Source: Vreelandella sedimenti
GTDB taxonomy: Bacteria > Pseudomonadota > Gammaproteobacteria > Pseudomonadales > Halomonadaceae
Assembly: GCF_013416325.1 (NCBI RefSeq)
Contig: NZ_JACCGK010000003.1
Coordinates: 219,658 to 283,657 of the forward strand
Direction: 5' to 3'
DNA: 64,000 nt
Every line of letters starts with the position of its first letter. Position 1 is the stretch's first letter. Positions 56,360 to 64,000 of this stretch are shown piece by piece. The translations under genes and the position numbers were made by a program. The notes beneath the pieces are model-generated. The model did not search any database. It was not told the DNA's origin and saw only the letters and a list, made by a program, of their open reading frames with translations.

Positions 56360-56890
56360 ATGTTGACCTCACAACTCCCCAGTCGGGTGGAGCCTTATAA
56401 GCTCGCAGCCCGCCACGAACGAATCGAAGGCCTGGTAGCGCTGGATAAGCTGCCACGTCTTGCCGAAGAAGCGGGTGACCAAACCGGCGACTGCCATGTC
56501 GTGCTTGAGTTTGGTGTCGATGCTCAAGGCCGTCGTGAAATTCGTGGCCACTTGCAAGCGACGTTGGCGCTTGCCTGCCGACGCTGCCTAGTGCCGCTGC
56601 CTCAAGAGGTGAACAGTGACTTTCTGCTTGGGATGGTCACTGATGAAGCCTTGGCGGCCGAGTTGCCTGCTAGTCATGAACCGGTGCTGGTGGAAAAGGA
56701 ACAGCTGGATCTTCTGACGGTGGTTGAGGATGAATTGATTCTCAGCCTGCCCCAGGTGGTCTATCACGATGAAGCCGAATGTCATGTCTCGGCGGAGCAG
56801 CTGGTCAGCAAAACAGAAGGCGCGGCGTCAGATACAGCGCCAGCGACGAACCCTTTCGCGGTGCTGAATGTCTTGAAAGGCAAAAAATAA
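56360..56890 (+). CDS. yceD: YceD family (DUF177) protein upstream of rpmF
   Basis: DUF177 protein, cotranscribed with rpmF in most bacteria and implicated in 23S rRNA/ribosome biogenesis. CRRCLVPL, DLLTVVEDELILSLP, HDEAECH and the terminal NPFAVLNVLKGKK. I chose the ATG at 56360 (176 aa): it aligns with E. coli (173 aa) and starts right after a strong promoter. It lacks a Shine-Dalgarno, so the mRNA may be leaderless. An ATG at 56300 with GAGGAAG upstream would add 20 residues and put the promoter inside the gene. Confidence 0.88.
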   Translation: MLTSQLPSRVEPYKLAARHERIEGLVALDKLPRLAEEAGDQTGDCHVVLEFGVDAQGRREIRGHLQATLALACRRCLVPLPQEVNSDFLLGMVTDEALAAELPASHEPVLVEKEQLDLLTVVEDELILSLPQVVYHDEAECHVSAEQLVSKTEGAASDTAPATNPFAVLNVLKGKK

Positions 56891-56926
56891 GCACCCTTTA
56901 CCTTAAATACCTTGGAGTAAACCCCC

Positions 56927-57097
56927 ATGGCAGTTCAACAAAACCGTAAAACTCGTTCCAAGCGCGGCATGCGTCGCAGCCACGATGCGCTGACCGCTCC
57001 GACGCTGTCTCAGGACAAAGAAACCGGTACGACTCACCTGCGTCACCACGTTTCTCCAGACGGTTTCTACCGTGGTCGTAAAGTGGTTGAGGTATAA
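56927..57097 (+). CDS. rpmF: 50S ribosomal protein L32
   Basis: 56-aa L32. [20 protein letters not shown] at the start and [11 protein letters not shown] at the end match E. coli closely. It is the Cys-free form without a zinc ribbon. TTGGAG lies ahead of the ATG. Placed between yceD and plsX, the standard link between ribosome and lipid synthesis. Confidence 0.97.
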   Translation: MAVQQNRKTRSKRGMRRSHDALTAPTLSQDKETGTTHLRHHVSPDGFYRGRKVVEV

Positions 57098-57140
57098 GCC
57101 TCAAGTGCATTACTAAGCGGCTAAACGGACTCAGTGCGGT

Positions 57141-58190
57141 ATGCGCTTAGCGATTGATGTGATGGGGGGTGACCAAGGCCCTCATGCGATTATCGCAGGC
57201 TCCGCAAGGGCGGTGTTGGAACACCCCGGTCTTGAGCTGATTCTGTTTGGCCCGCGTCAGCAGATTATTGCTGAGCTTTCGCGCTTGCCGCAGCCTCTGG
57301 CTGCGGCAACGTCACGTTTGGTGGCGCATGATTCGCCCGATAGCGTGATGCCGGGGTCAACCGCGGCCTGGGCGTTGCGCAGAGGCGAGGCAACGAGCAT
57401 GGCGCACATGCTGCAATGTGTCGCCCAGGGTGAAGCGGTGGCTGGTGTAAGCGCAGGCAATACGGCAGCGCTTGTTGCCTTGGCAAGGCGCTATCTGGGG
57501 ATGGTCGAGGGGATTTCTCGTCCGGCAATCAGTACCGCGATTCCAGCCCGCCAAGGGCGCCGCTGTTATTTGCTGGACTTAGGTGCCAACGTGGATTCCC
57601 CTGCCCATCGACTGGTTGATTTTGCACTGATGGGTGCGGTGATGGCGCAGTGTATCGATGGCACTGCGGTGCCGCGCGTGGCGCTACTCAACGTTGGCGC
57701 TGAAGCCACCAAGGGGAGTGTGAACGTACGTGAGGCTGATCGTCTGCTGCGCGAGTATGCCATTGGTAGTGCTTTTGACTATCAAGGCTATGCTGAGGGT
57801 GGCGACCTGTTTAAAGGCCAGCTTGATGTGGTGGTGTGTGATGGCTTTGTGGGCAACGCTGTCCTCAAGGCGAGCGAAGGCTTGACGAGTATGTTGGTTG
57901 AGCGCGTGCAGATGGCGTTTGAGTCGCGCCTAAGTGGTCGTTTGGCAAGCCTACTGGCCAAGCCTGTGTTAAAGCGCTTAAAGCAAGAGCTTGATCCTGT
58001 GCGCTACAACGGGGCCAGTTTATTGGGGTTGCGCGGTATCGTAGTGAAAAGTCACGGCAGTACTCATGCCGATGGATTTTACTACGCTATTCATCGCGCC
58101 CTGCAGGAAGTAGAACATAACTTACCTGCGCGGATCGCAGGCCGCTGGCAAGCGCCATCAAGTGAAAACGATGGCACAGGCCAGCCATGA
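57141..58190 (+). CDS. plsX: Phosphate acyltransferase PlsX
   Basis: Makes acyl-phosphate from acyl-ACP for phospholipid synthesis. IDVMGGDQGPHAII, VAGVSAGNTAALVALARRYLG, YLLDLGANVDSPAHRLVDFALMG, LLNVGAEATKGS, and GIVVKSHGSTHADGFYYAIHRAL. 349 aa. No Shine-Dalgarno is visible before the ATG at 57141. Confidence 0.95.
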   Translation: MRLAIDVMGGDQGPHAIIAGSARAVLEHPGLELILFGPRQQIIAELSRLPQPLAAATSRLVAHDSPDSVMPGSTAAWALRRGEATSMAHMLQCVAQGEAVAGVSAGNTAALVALARRYLGMVEGISRPAISTAIPARQGRRCYLLDLGANVDSPAHRLVDFALMGAVMAQCIDGTAVPRVALLNVGAEATKGSVNVREADRLLREYAIGSAFDYQGYAEGGDLFKGQLDVVVCDGFVGNAVLKASEGLTSMLVERVQMAFESRLSGRLASLLAKPVLKRLKQELDPVRYNGASLLGLRGIVVKSHGSTHADGFYYAIHRALQEVEHNLPARIAGRWQAPSSENDGTGQP

Positions 58191-58303
58191 CCAGATAATA
58201 AAGATTTAACTTTTTTGCGGGTTTATAGGTGGCATCAGGATGTGCCAATAATCTCGCCTATCGCTCATATGAGCAAATGCCTACAAGAGCAAAGGTGAAC
58301 GAC

Positions 58304-59263
58304 ATGTCTCAACCCCTTGCCCTCATTTTTCCCGGGCAAGGCTCTCAGCAGCTTGGAATGCTGCGAGAGCTTGCCGAGCGCTATAGTGTGGTGGGAACGA
58401 CATTTGAGGAAGCGTCGGATGCTTTGGGCTACGATTTGTGGAAAGTCGTCCAAGAAGGACCCGAAGAGTCGCTTAATGCAACTTCTTGCACCCAGCCTGC
58501 GCTGCTTTCTGCCAGTGTCGCTATTTGGCGTGTGTGGCAAGAGCTAGAAGGGCCGCGGCCGTCGGTGATGGCGGGCCATAGCCTGGGCGAATACAGCGCA
58601 ATGGTGTGCGCAGGTGTCATGAGCTTTGCCGAAGGCGTCAACTTAGTGCGTCTGCGCGGAGAAGCCATGCAGGCGGCGGTGCCTGCTGGCGAAGGCGGCA
58701 TGGCAGCGATCCTGGGCTTGGCAGACGATGCGGTTGAGGCCGCCTGTGAAAAAGCTGCCCAGGGCGACGTGGTATCAGCAGTCAACTACAATTCCCCAGG
58801 GCAAGTGGTGATAGCGGGCTCTAAGGTGGCCGTTGAGCGAGCTATTGTTGCCTGTCAAGAGGCCGGGGCCAGACGCGCCATGGCATTACCGGTTTCCGTG
58901 CCTTCGCACTGCGCATTAATGCGCCCTGCTGCCGAACGCCTGGCAGAGGCGATACAAACTATTGAGCTACGGGCGCCGCGCTACAAGGTCATCCAAAACG
59001 TCGATGCTCAGTCTCATGCCGATACCGCTACATTGAGCACGCGACTAGTCGAGCAGCTCTATCAGCCGGTGCGTTGGAGTGCCTGTGTTGAAGCCATGGC
59101 GGATCAGGGCGTGGAGGTATTTATTGAGTGCGGGCCAGGAAAGGTGTTGACTGGCCTCAATAAGCGTATCGTGAAGGGTAGCAAGGGATTGGCGGTGAAT
59201 GATCCTGATAGTCTGGAAGCTGCGCTTGAGCTGGCGCGTGAAACCTTGGCTGATAAGGCGTGA
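58304..59263 (+). CDS. fabD: Malonyl-CoA:ACP transacylase FabD
   Basis: Loads malonate onto ACP. Nucleophile S93 in GHSLGEYSA, R118, and H202 in PSHCALM; N-terminus LALIFPGQGSQQLGML. The ATG at 58304 (319 aa) has AAAGGTG upstream; the frame extends 25 codons further without support. The 113-base gap after plsX shows no promoter I trust. Confidence 0.97.
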   Translation: MSQPLALIFPGQGSQQLGMLRELAERYSVVGTTFEEASDALGYDLWKVVQEGPEESLNATSCTQPALLSASVAIWRVWQELEGPRPSVMAGHSLGEYSAMVCAGVMSFAEGVNLVRLRGEAMQAAVPAGEGGMAAILGLADDAVEAACEKAAQGDVVSAVNYNSPGQVVIAGSKVAVERAIVACQEAGARRAMALPVSVPSHCALMRPAAERLAEAIQTIELRAPRYKVIQNVDAQSHADTATLSTRLVEQLYQPVRWSACVEAMADQGVEVFIECGPGKVLTGLNKRIVKGSKGLAVNDPDSLEAALELARETLADKA

Positions 59264-59321
59264 CCAAGAGATATTGCAATCCACTATCCTTGCTTGATTA
59301 CACGGTTAGAGGCAGAACGTT

Positions 59322-60065
59322 ATGACACAAGAGAGTAGAGTTGCCCTGGTAACAGGGGCGAGTCGTGGTATTGGTCAGGCCATTGCTCGCGAGCTAGGTC
59401 GCCAAGGCCGTATCGTCATTGGCACCGCGACCAGTGAGCCAGGCGCTGAAAAAATTGATGCCGATTTGAAAGAGCACGGCATTCAAGGGGCAGGTCTATG
59501 TCTTAACGTGACCGACCAAGCCAGTATCGATAACGTGTTGAAAACGATTACTGAGCGCTTTGGTGCGCCGACTATTTTGGTCAACAACGCGGGTATCACG
59601 CGTGATAATCTGCTGATGCGCATGAAAGAAGATGAGTGGGATTCCGTCATGGATACCAATCTGAAATCTGTCTATCGCGTTAGCAAGGCATGTTTACGGG
59701 GTATGACCAAGGCGCGGTTTGGGCGTATTGTGTCGATTAGTTCTGTAGTGGCAACCATGGGCAACCTGGGCCAAACTAACTATGCTGCAGCTAAGGCCGG
59801 TATGGAAGGTTTTAGCCGCGCGTTAGCGCGTGAGGTCTCCTCTCGTGCAATTACGGTTAACGCAGTGGCACCGGGCTTTATTGCGACTGATATGACCGAA
59901 GCGCTACCTGAAGAACAGCACGAAATGCTGCTTAAGCAAATTCCGCTGGCCCGTTTAGGGGCACCGGAAGAGATCGCCGCAGCAGTGGGTTTTCTGACCA
60001 GTGATGCAGCCGGTTATATCACTGGCGAGACGCTTCACGTGAATGGCGGCATGAATATGCGTTGA
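59322..60065 (+). CDS. fabG: 3-oxoacyl-ACP reductase FabG
   Basis: NADPH-dependent ketoreductase of fatty acid elongation (SDR family). [26 protein letters not shown], catalytic S141, Y154, K158, and [15 protein letters not shown]. 247 aa. Confidence 0.97.
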   Translation: MTQESRVALVTGASRGIGQAIARELGRQGRIVIGTATSEPGAEKIDADLKEHGIQGAGLCLNVTDQASIDNVLKTITERFGAPTILVNNAGITRDNLLMRMKEDEWDSVMDTNLKSVYRVSKACLRGMTKARFGRIVSISSVVATMGNLGQTNYAAAKAGMEGFSRALAREVSSRAITVNAVAPGFIATDMTEALPEEQHEMLLKQIPLARLGAPEEIAAAVGFLTSDAAGYITGETLHVNGGMNMR

Positions 60066-60129
60066 TGGCCTTGGGCTTGGCGGTTGCGTCTACCCAAGGG
60101 CGTCTATAAACTACCCCGCAGCTTTTGGC

Positions 60130-60157
60130 TTGCGGTTTCCAAATAGCTGGTTATCAA
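60130..60157 (+). promoter_or_regulatory. Candidate acpP promoter
   Basis: TTGCGG (60130-60135), a 16-base spacer and TATCAA (60152-60157), in the 124-base fabG-acpP gap. A separate promoter would fit the very high ACP levels of cells. Confidence 0.4.
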
Positions 60158-60189
60158 AAACGGCTAATGTGAACGACTGGAGTACGTTA

Positions 60190-60423
60190 ATGAGTACTAT
60201 TGAAGAGCGCGTTAAGAAAGTTGTAGCAGAGCGCCTGAACGTTAAAGAAGAAGACATCCAAAACAGCTCTTCTTTTACAGAAGACTTGGGTGCCGATTCG
60301 CTCGACACCGTTGAGCTGGTCATGGCTTTGGAAGAGGAATTCGATACTGAAATTCCCGATGAAGAAGCTGAGAAGATCACCACGGTTCAAGAAGCCATCG
60401 ATTACGTGAACGCCCACCAGTAA
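60190..60423 (+). CDS. acpP: Acyl carrier protein
   Basis: 77-aa ACP carrying acyl chains on phosphopantetheine attached to S37 in [18 protein letters not shown]. Strongly acidic. The ATG at 60190 follows TGGAGTACG; the frame extends 20 codons upstream but the family start is [10 protein letters not shown]. Followed by its own terminator. Confidence 0.98.
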   Translation: MSTIEERVKKVVAERLNVKEEDIQNSSSFTEDLGADSLDTVELVMALEEEFDTEIPDEEAEKITTVQEAIDYVNAHQ

Positions 60424-60472
60424 GGGCTGCGTCGATGCATCGAACCAGGGTGGGGTGCTAGCCACCCGCCTT

Positions 60473-60503
60473 AAAAGCCGTCCTTTTCCAGGGCGGCTTT
60501 TTT
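60473..60503 (+). terminator. Terminator after acpP
   Basis: AAAAGCCGTCC pairs with GGGCGGCTTTT (one G-T), followed by T6. A second stem (GGGTGG/CCACCC) lies just upstream at about 60448-60467. Confidence 0.8.
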
Positions 60504-60528
60504 GCTTTGCTGCCACAATGCTTATAAC
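60502..60528 (+). promoter_or_regulatory. Candidate fabF promoter
   Basis: TTGCTT (60502-60507), a 15-base spacer and TATAAC (60523-60528), directly after the acpP terminator. TATACT (60542-60547) is an alternative -10. Weak spacing, low confidence. Confidence 0.3.
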
Positions 60529-60615
60529 GTTCAATCTCCGTTATACTGTTGACCAAATTTAAGCAGCAAATGACCCAAGTGGGTCGCGTCACCATGGATG
60601 CCTGGAGGAAAGCTG

Positions 60616-61854
60616 ATGGCACGGAAAAGGGTAGTGGTAACTGGGTTAGGCCTGGTGACCCCAGTGGGTAATAGCGTTGATGAGTCGTGGGCCAACATTG
60701 TGGCCGGTAAAAGCGGTATTACGCCTATTGAGCATTTCGATACCAGCGGTTTTAATACCCGTTTTGGTGGGTCGATCAAAAACTTTGATATTAGCCCGTA
60801 TCTGAATCCTAAAGATGCCCGCAAGATGGATCTGTTTATTCAGTACGGCATGGCGGCGGGCGCCCAAGCGGTAGAAGATTCCGGGATTGAGTGCACCGAA
60901 GAGAATGCCGATCGTATCGGTGTGGCTATCGGCTCAGGCATTGGTGGTCTACCCATGATTGAGCATAACCACAACGCGCTCAACAAAGGTGGTGCTCGCA
61001 AGGTATCTCCATTCTTCGTGCCTGGCTCTATCATCAATATGATTTCGGGCAATATGGCGATTCAGCACGGCTTCAGAGGCCCGAACATTGCCATTACGAC
61101 TGCCTGCACCACCGGTACTCATAATATTGGTTACAGCGCACGCACCATCGCCTATGGCGATGCGGACGTGATGATCTGCGGTGGGGCTGAAATGGCCACC
61201 ACGCCGCTGGGTCTGGGTGGTTTTTCGGCGGCTCGCGCGCTCTCTACGCGTAATGATGATCCAGAAGCGGCAAGCCGCCCCTGGGATACCGACCGTGATG
61301 GTTTCGTGTTATCCGATGGTGCCGGTGTGCTGGTACTTGAAGAGTATGAGCACGCCAAGGCGCGAGGCGCCAATATCTACGCAGAGCTGGTGGGCTTTGG
61401 TATGAGCGATGACGCTTATCACATGACTTCACCGCCGGAAGATGGACGTGGCGCAGCGCTCTCCATGCGCAATGCGATTAAAGATGCCCAGGTTGACGTT
61501 TCTTCGGTCCACTACATCAACGCCCACGGCACCTCCACTGCGGCAGGCGATCTGGCCGAAAGTCGTGCCATTGAGAACGTCTTGGGTAGCGCTGCAAGCA
61601 GCGTGGCAGTGAGCTCCACCAAATCGATGATTGGCCACCTGTTGGGTGCTGCCGGTGCGGTAGAGGCGGTGTTTAGTATTCTGGCTATTCGTGATCAGGT
61701 CGCGCCGCCCACGATTAATCTGGATAACCCGCAGGAAGGCTGCAATCTGGACTATGTGCCGCACACCGCGAGGGATATGCGTATTGATATGACGCTTTCA
61801 AACTCCTTCGGTTTTGGTGGTACCAACGGCTCGCTGCTATTCAAGAAGGTGTAG
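60616..61854 (+). CDS. fabF: 3-oxoacyl-ACP synthase II FabF
   Basis: Elongating condensing enzyme. Catalytic C164 ([12 protein letters not shown]), H304 ([11 protein letters not shown]) and H341 ([11 protein letters not shown]); [13 protein letters not shown] at the start and [15 protein letters not shown] at the end. The ATG at 60616 (412 aa) has GGAGGAAA upstream; the frame extends six codons further. Six bases before pabC. Confidence 0.97.
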   Translation: MARKRVVVTGLGLVTPVGNSVDESWANIVAGKSGITPIEHFDTSGFNTRFGGSIKNFDISPYLNPKDARKMDLFIQYGMAAGAQAVEDSGIECTEENADRIGVAIGSGIGGLPMIEHNHNALNKGGARKVSPFFVPGSIINMISGNMAIQHGFRGPNIAITTACTTGTHNIGYSARTIAYGDADVMICGGAEMATTPLGLGGFSAARALSTRNDDPEAASRPWDTDRDGFVLSDGAGVLVLEEYEHAKARGANIYAELVGFGMSDDAYHMTSPPEDGRGAALSMRNAIKDAQVDVSSVHYINAHGTSTAAGDLAESRAIENVLGSAASSVAVSSTKSMIGHLLGAAGAVEAVFSILAIRDQVAPPTINLDNPQEGCNLDYVPHTARDMRIDMTLSNSFGFGGTNGSLLFKKV

Positions 61855-61860
61855 TGAGCG

Positions 61861-62673
61861 ATGCTGCCGCCTACGTTATGTGATGATCAATCTGTGCCGT
61901 TTGATGATCGTGGGCTGGCGTATGGTGATGGTCTGTTTGAAACGGTGCTGTTGCGTACGGGAAAGCCGGTGCTGTGGCGCTATCACAGGGAGCGTCTGGC
62001 ACAAGGCTGTCATCGCCTGGGGCTACCGTTACCTTGCCAGGAGGCCCTTGACGCCACTTGGCAAGGCGATTCCGCTGCTGAGTTCGAAGTGCTTAAGCTG
62101 ATATTGACCCGAGGCAGCGGCGGGCGTGGCTATGCCCAGCCCGAGCAGGCAACACCGCGGCTGCTCAGTCGTCGAACGCCGTTTCAACCGTCGGTTAAGC
62201 GCTGGCAGGAAGGGGTGACAGTGCGGCTTTGCGATTTGCGGCTGGCTCGTCAGCCTCGGTTGGCAGGTATCAAGCACCTAAATCGACTGGAAAACGTACT
62301 GGCCCGCCAGGAGTGGAGCGATCCCGCTATTGCCGAAGGATTACTCGCCGACGGTGAAGGCCTTGTGGTAGAAGCCACTAGCATGAATGTTTTTTGGCAG
62401 CAGGCGGGGAAAGTGTTAACGCCTCTGCTTGACCAGTGCGGCGTGGCTGGCACGCTGCGTGCTGCATTGCTGGAACAAGGTGCCGTCGCTCAGGCGTCGC
62501 TGACGCTTCATCAACTTGCTGATGTCGAGCGACTATGGGTGGCCAACTCTGTTCAGGGTGTATGGCCTGTTACCACGTTGCTTGCCGCGGATGGTTCACT
62601 GCTGCAGCGCTGGCCTCTGAGTCAGCCTGACCCGTTCCAGCGCTTGGCACATCAGCTATTAGGCGTTGTTTAA
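61861..62673 (+). CDS. pabC: Aminodeoxychorismate lyase PabC
   Basis: PLP enzyme releasing 4-aminobenzoate for folate. Class IV aminotransferase fold; DDRGLAYGDGLFETVLL, PLP-lysine K138 in AGIKHLNRLENVLARQE, and EATSMNVFW. 270 aa (E. coli 269). Between fabF and mltG as in E. coli and Pseudomonas. Confidence 0.95.
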   Translation: MLPPTLCDDQSVPFDDRGLAYGDGLFETVLLRTGKPVLWRYHRERLAQGCHRLGLPLPCQEALDATWQGDSAAEFEVLKLILTRGSGGRGYAQPEQATPRLLSRRTPFQPSVKRWQEGVTVRLCDLRLARQPRLAGIKHLNRLENVLARQEWSDPAIAEGLLADGEGLVVEATSMNVFWQQAGKVLTPLLDQCGVAGTLRAALLEQGAVAQASLTLHQLADVERLWVANSVQGVWPVTTLLAADGSLLQRWPLSQPDPFQRLAHQLLGVV

Positions 62674-62716
62674 ACGCCAGTGTTTAGATATCGCTCTGCA
62701 ATTTTCTAGAGGTGTC

Positions 62717-63724
62717 ATGGTGAAACGGTTATTAACCGCTTTATTGGTGTTAGTAGTGGTAGGAGCTGCAAGTGCAGCAGGCGGTTATTTCTATTGGCAG
62801 AGCCGATTAGAGGCACCGCTAGCACTCGATGAGCCAATGCTTTACCAAGTGCCCTCTGGCGCGGGCTTTAATCAGGTAGTGGCGCAATTGGAAGAGCAGG
62901 GCGTGCTGGAGGATGCTTGGGCGTTTCGCTTGCTAGCGCGGGTCGAGCCGGAGCGCGTGCCGCGGCTGCGTACCGGCGAGTATCAGCTGTTGCCGAATAT
63001 GAGCGGTCTGGAAATGATGGCACTGCTGGGTAGCAATAAGGTGGTTACCTACTCGCTGACCATTCCTGAGGGGTGGTCTTTTCGACAGATGCGCGAATTA
63101 CTCAATGCGGCGCCGAAACTCGACCACCGCACTGCGGAGTTGAGCAATGCAGAGGTGATGGCGCTACTCGATCGAGAAGGTACCTTTCCCGAGGGCTGGT
63201 TCTTTCCCGATACCTATCGCTATCATTTGGGTATGAGCGATGTTGATATCCTGCGCCAATCATTGGAGCGGATGGAGAACATTCTGGAAGAGGTGTGGGA
63301 GGAGCGCGCGGACGACCTAACCATCGACTCTCCCTACGAAGCGCTGATTATGGCCTCCTTGATCGAGCGAGAAACCGGTGCGCCCGAGGAGCGGCGCGAA
63401 ATTGCCGGTGTGTTCAAACGCCGCATGGAGCAGGGCATGCGCCTGCAAACCGACCCGACGATTATTTACGGTATGGGTGAGCGTTATGAAGGGCGAATTA
63501 CTCGTGCCGATATCCTTGAGGCCACGCCCTATAACACTTATGTCATTGACGGCATACCGCCCACGCCGATTGCCATGCCTGGGCGTGCCTCCTTAGAGGC
63601 AGCGGTTGATCCATTGCCTGGCGAAACGCTCTATTTCGTTTCCCGTGGTGATGGCACGCACCACTTCTCGCGTACGCTGCGGGAGCATAACAATGCCGTT
63701 AATCGCTATATCCGCAATCGCTAA
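62717..63724 (+). CDS. mltG: Endolytic murein transglycosylase MltG
   Basis: Cuts nascent glycan strands, terminating their growth. Single N-terminal membrane helix (LLTALLVLVVVGAASAAGGYFYW), LysM-like region, then the YceG domain: EGWFFPDTYRYHLGMSD, catalytic E217 in ASLIERETG, QTDPTIIYGMG and PLPGETLYFVSRGDGTHHFS. The ATG at 62717 (335 aa) matches the E. coli start; the frame begins 17 codons upstream inside pabC. Confidence 0.95.
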   Translation: MVKRLLTALLVLVVVGAASAAGGYFYWQSRLEAPLALDEPMLYQVPSGAGFNQVVAQLEEQGVLEDAWAFRLLARVEPERVPRLRTGEYQLLPNMSGLEMMALLGSNKVVTYSLTIPEGWSFRQMRELLNAAPKLDHRTAELSNAEVMALLDREGTFPEGWFFPDTYRYHLGMSDVDILRQSLERMENILEEVWEERADDLTIDSPYEALIMASLIERETGAPEERREIAGVFKRRMEQGMRLQTDPTIIYGMGERYEGRITRADILEATPYNTYVIDGIPPTPIAMPGRASLEAAVDPLPGETLYFVSRGDGTHHFSRTLREHNNAVNRYIRNR

Positions 63725-63729
63725 TCGCC

Positions 63730-64000
<271 letters not shown>

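Noticed and set aside
58187-58198. MTR mini-ORF starting in the plsX stop (ATGA)
   Set aside because: It does not reach fabD, which has its own ribosome site.
60065-60109. 14-codon ORF starting in the fabG stop (TGATG)
   Set aside because: It ends well before acpP, which appears to have its own promoter; left end only.

Overview
The window is a gene-dense stretch of a gammaproteobacterial chromosome. Protein sequences and gene order point to Halomonadaceae (Halomonas or a close relative). The order is largely Pseudomonas-like, with local differences: no mraZ, no separate lolE, msbA in place of exbBD, and a small secretory ORF ahead of secA where pseudomonads carry an M23 peptidase gene. I see no phage, insertion sequence, CRISPR array, tRNA or rRNA. 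The only structured RNA gene is rnpB.

Layout. 0-2.9 kb: zapG (minus), zapE, and the ribosomal pair rplM-rpsI. 3.1-7.1 kb: petABC (cytochrome bc1) and sspA-sspB. 7.2-10.4 kb, minus strand: lpoA-yraN-diaA-dolP, divergent from rsmI. 11.4-11.7 kb: RNase P RNA. 11.8-29.6 kb: the division and cell wall cluster rsmH-ftsL-ftsI-murE-murF-mraY-murD-ftsW-murG-murC-ddlB-ftsQ-ftsA-ftsZ-lpxC. 29.7-35.8 kb: dciA (minus), a small secretory ORF, secA, argJ and a MutT-ThiE fusion. 35.9-37.9 kb, minus strand: aguA-aguB (agmatine to putrescine). 38.1-48.5 kb: envelope genes lolC/F-lolD, DUF2062 (minus), comEC, msbA, lpxK, a Trm112-like gene, kdsB, a low-molecular-weight phosphatase and murB. 48.6-52.0 kb: rne (minus). 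52.7-64 kb: rluC, a HAD phosphatase, sppA, maf (minus), then yceD-rpmF-plsX-fabD-fabG, acpP, fabF-pabC-mltG-tmk, with tmk cut by the window end. Most genes build the envelope: peptidoglycan precursors and septum, lipid A (lpxC, msbA, lpxK, kdsB), lipoprotein export (lol), protein export (secA), and the fatty acids that feed them.

Most notable points. (1) The 120-codon ORF at 30259-30621 has the position and layout of a SecM secretion monitor: an N-terminal signal sequence, an Arg-Gly-Pro-Pro motif seven codons from the stop, and a CCAAGT in its last codons that is the exact complement of the ACTTGG just before the secA start. (2) Several intercistronic gaps are spanned or nearly spanned by tiny ORFs whose starts and stops overlap the flanking stop and start codons, often where the downstream gene has no Shine-Dalgarno sequence (ddlB-ftsQ, mraY-murD, msbA-lpxK, phosphatase-murB, rsmH-ftsL, argJ-mutT, mltG-tmk). 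At msbA-lpxK this is a 14-bp tandem repeat in which every unit is its own five-codon ORF. (3) Short tandem duplications sit at several gene 3' ends between 44.8 and 48.95 kb. (4) A near-consensus promoter directly before yceD suggests a leaderless or nearly leaderless mRNA. All calls were made by eye from sequence; none was tested by database search.
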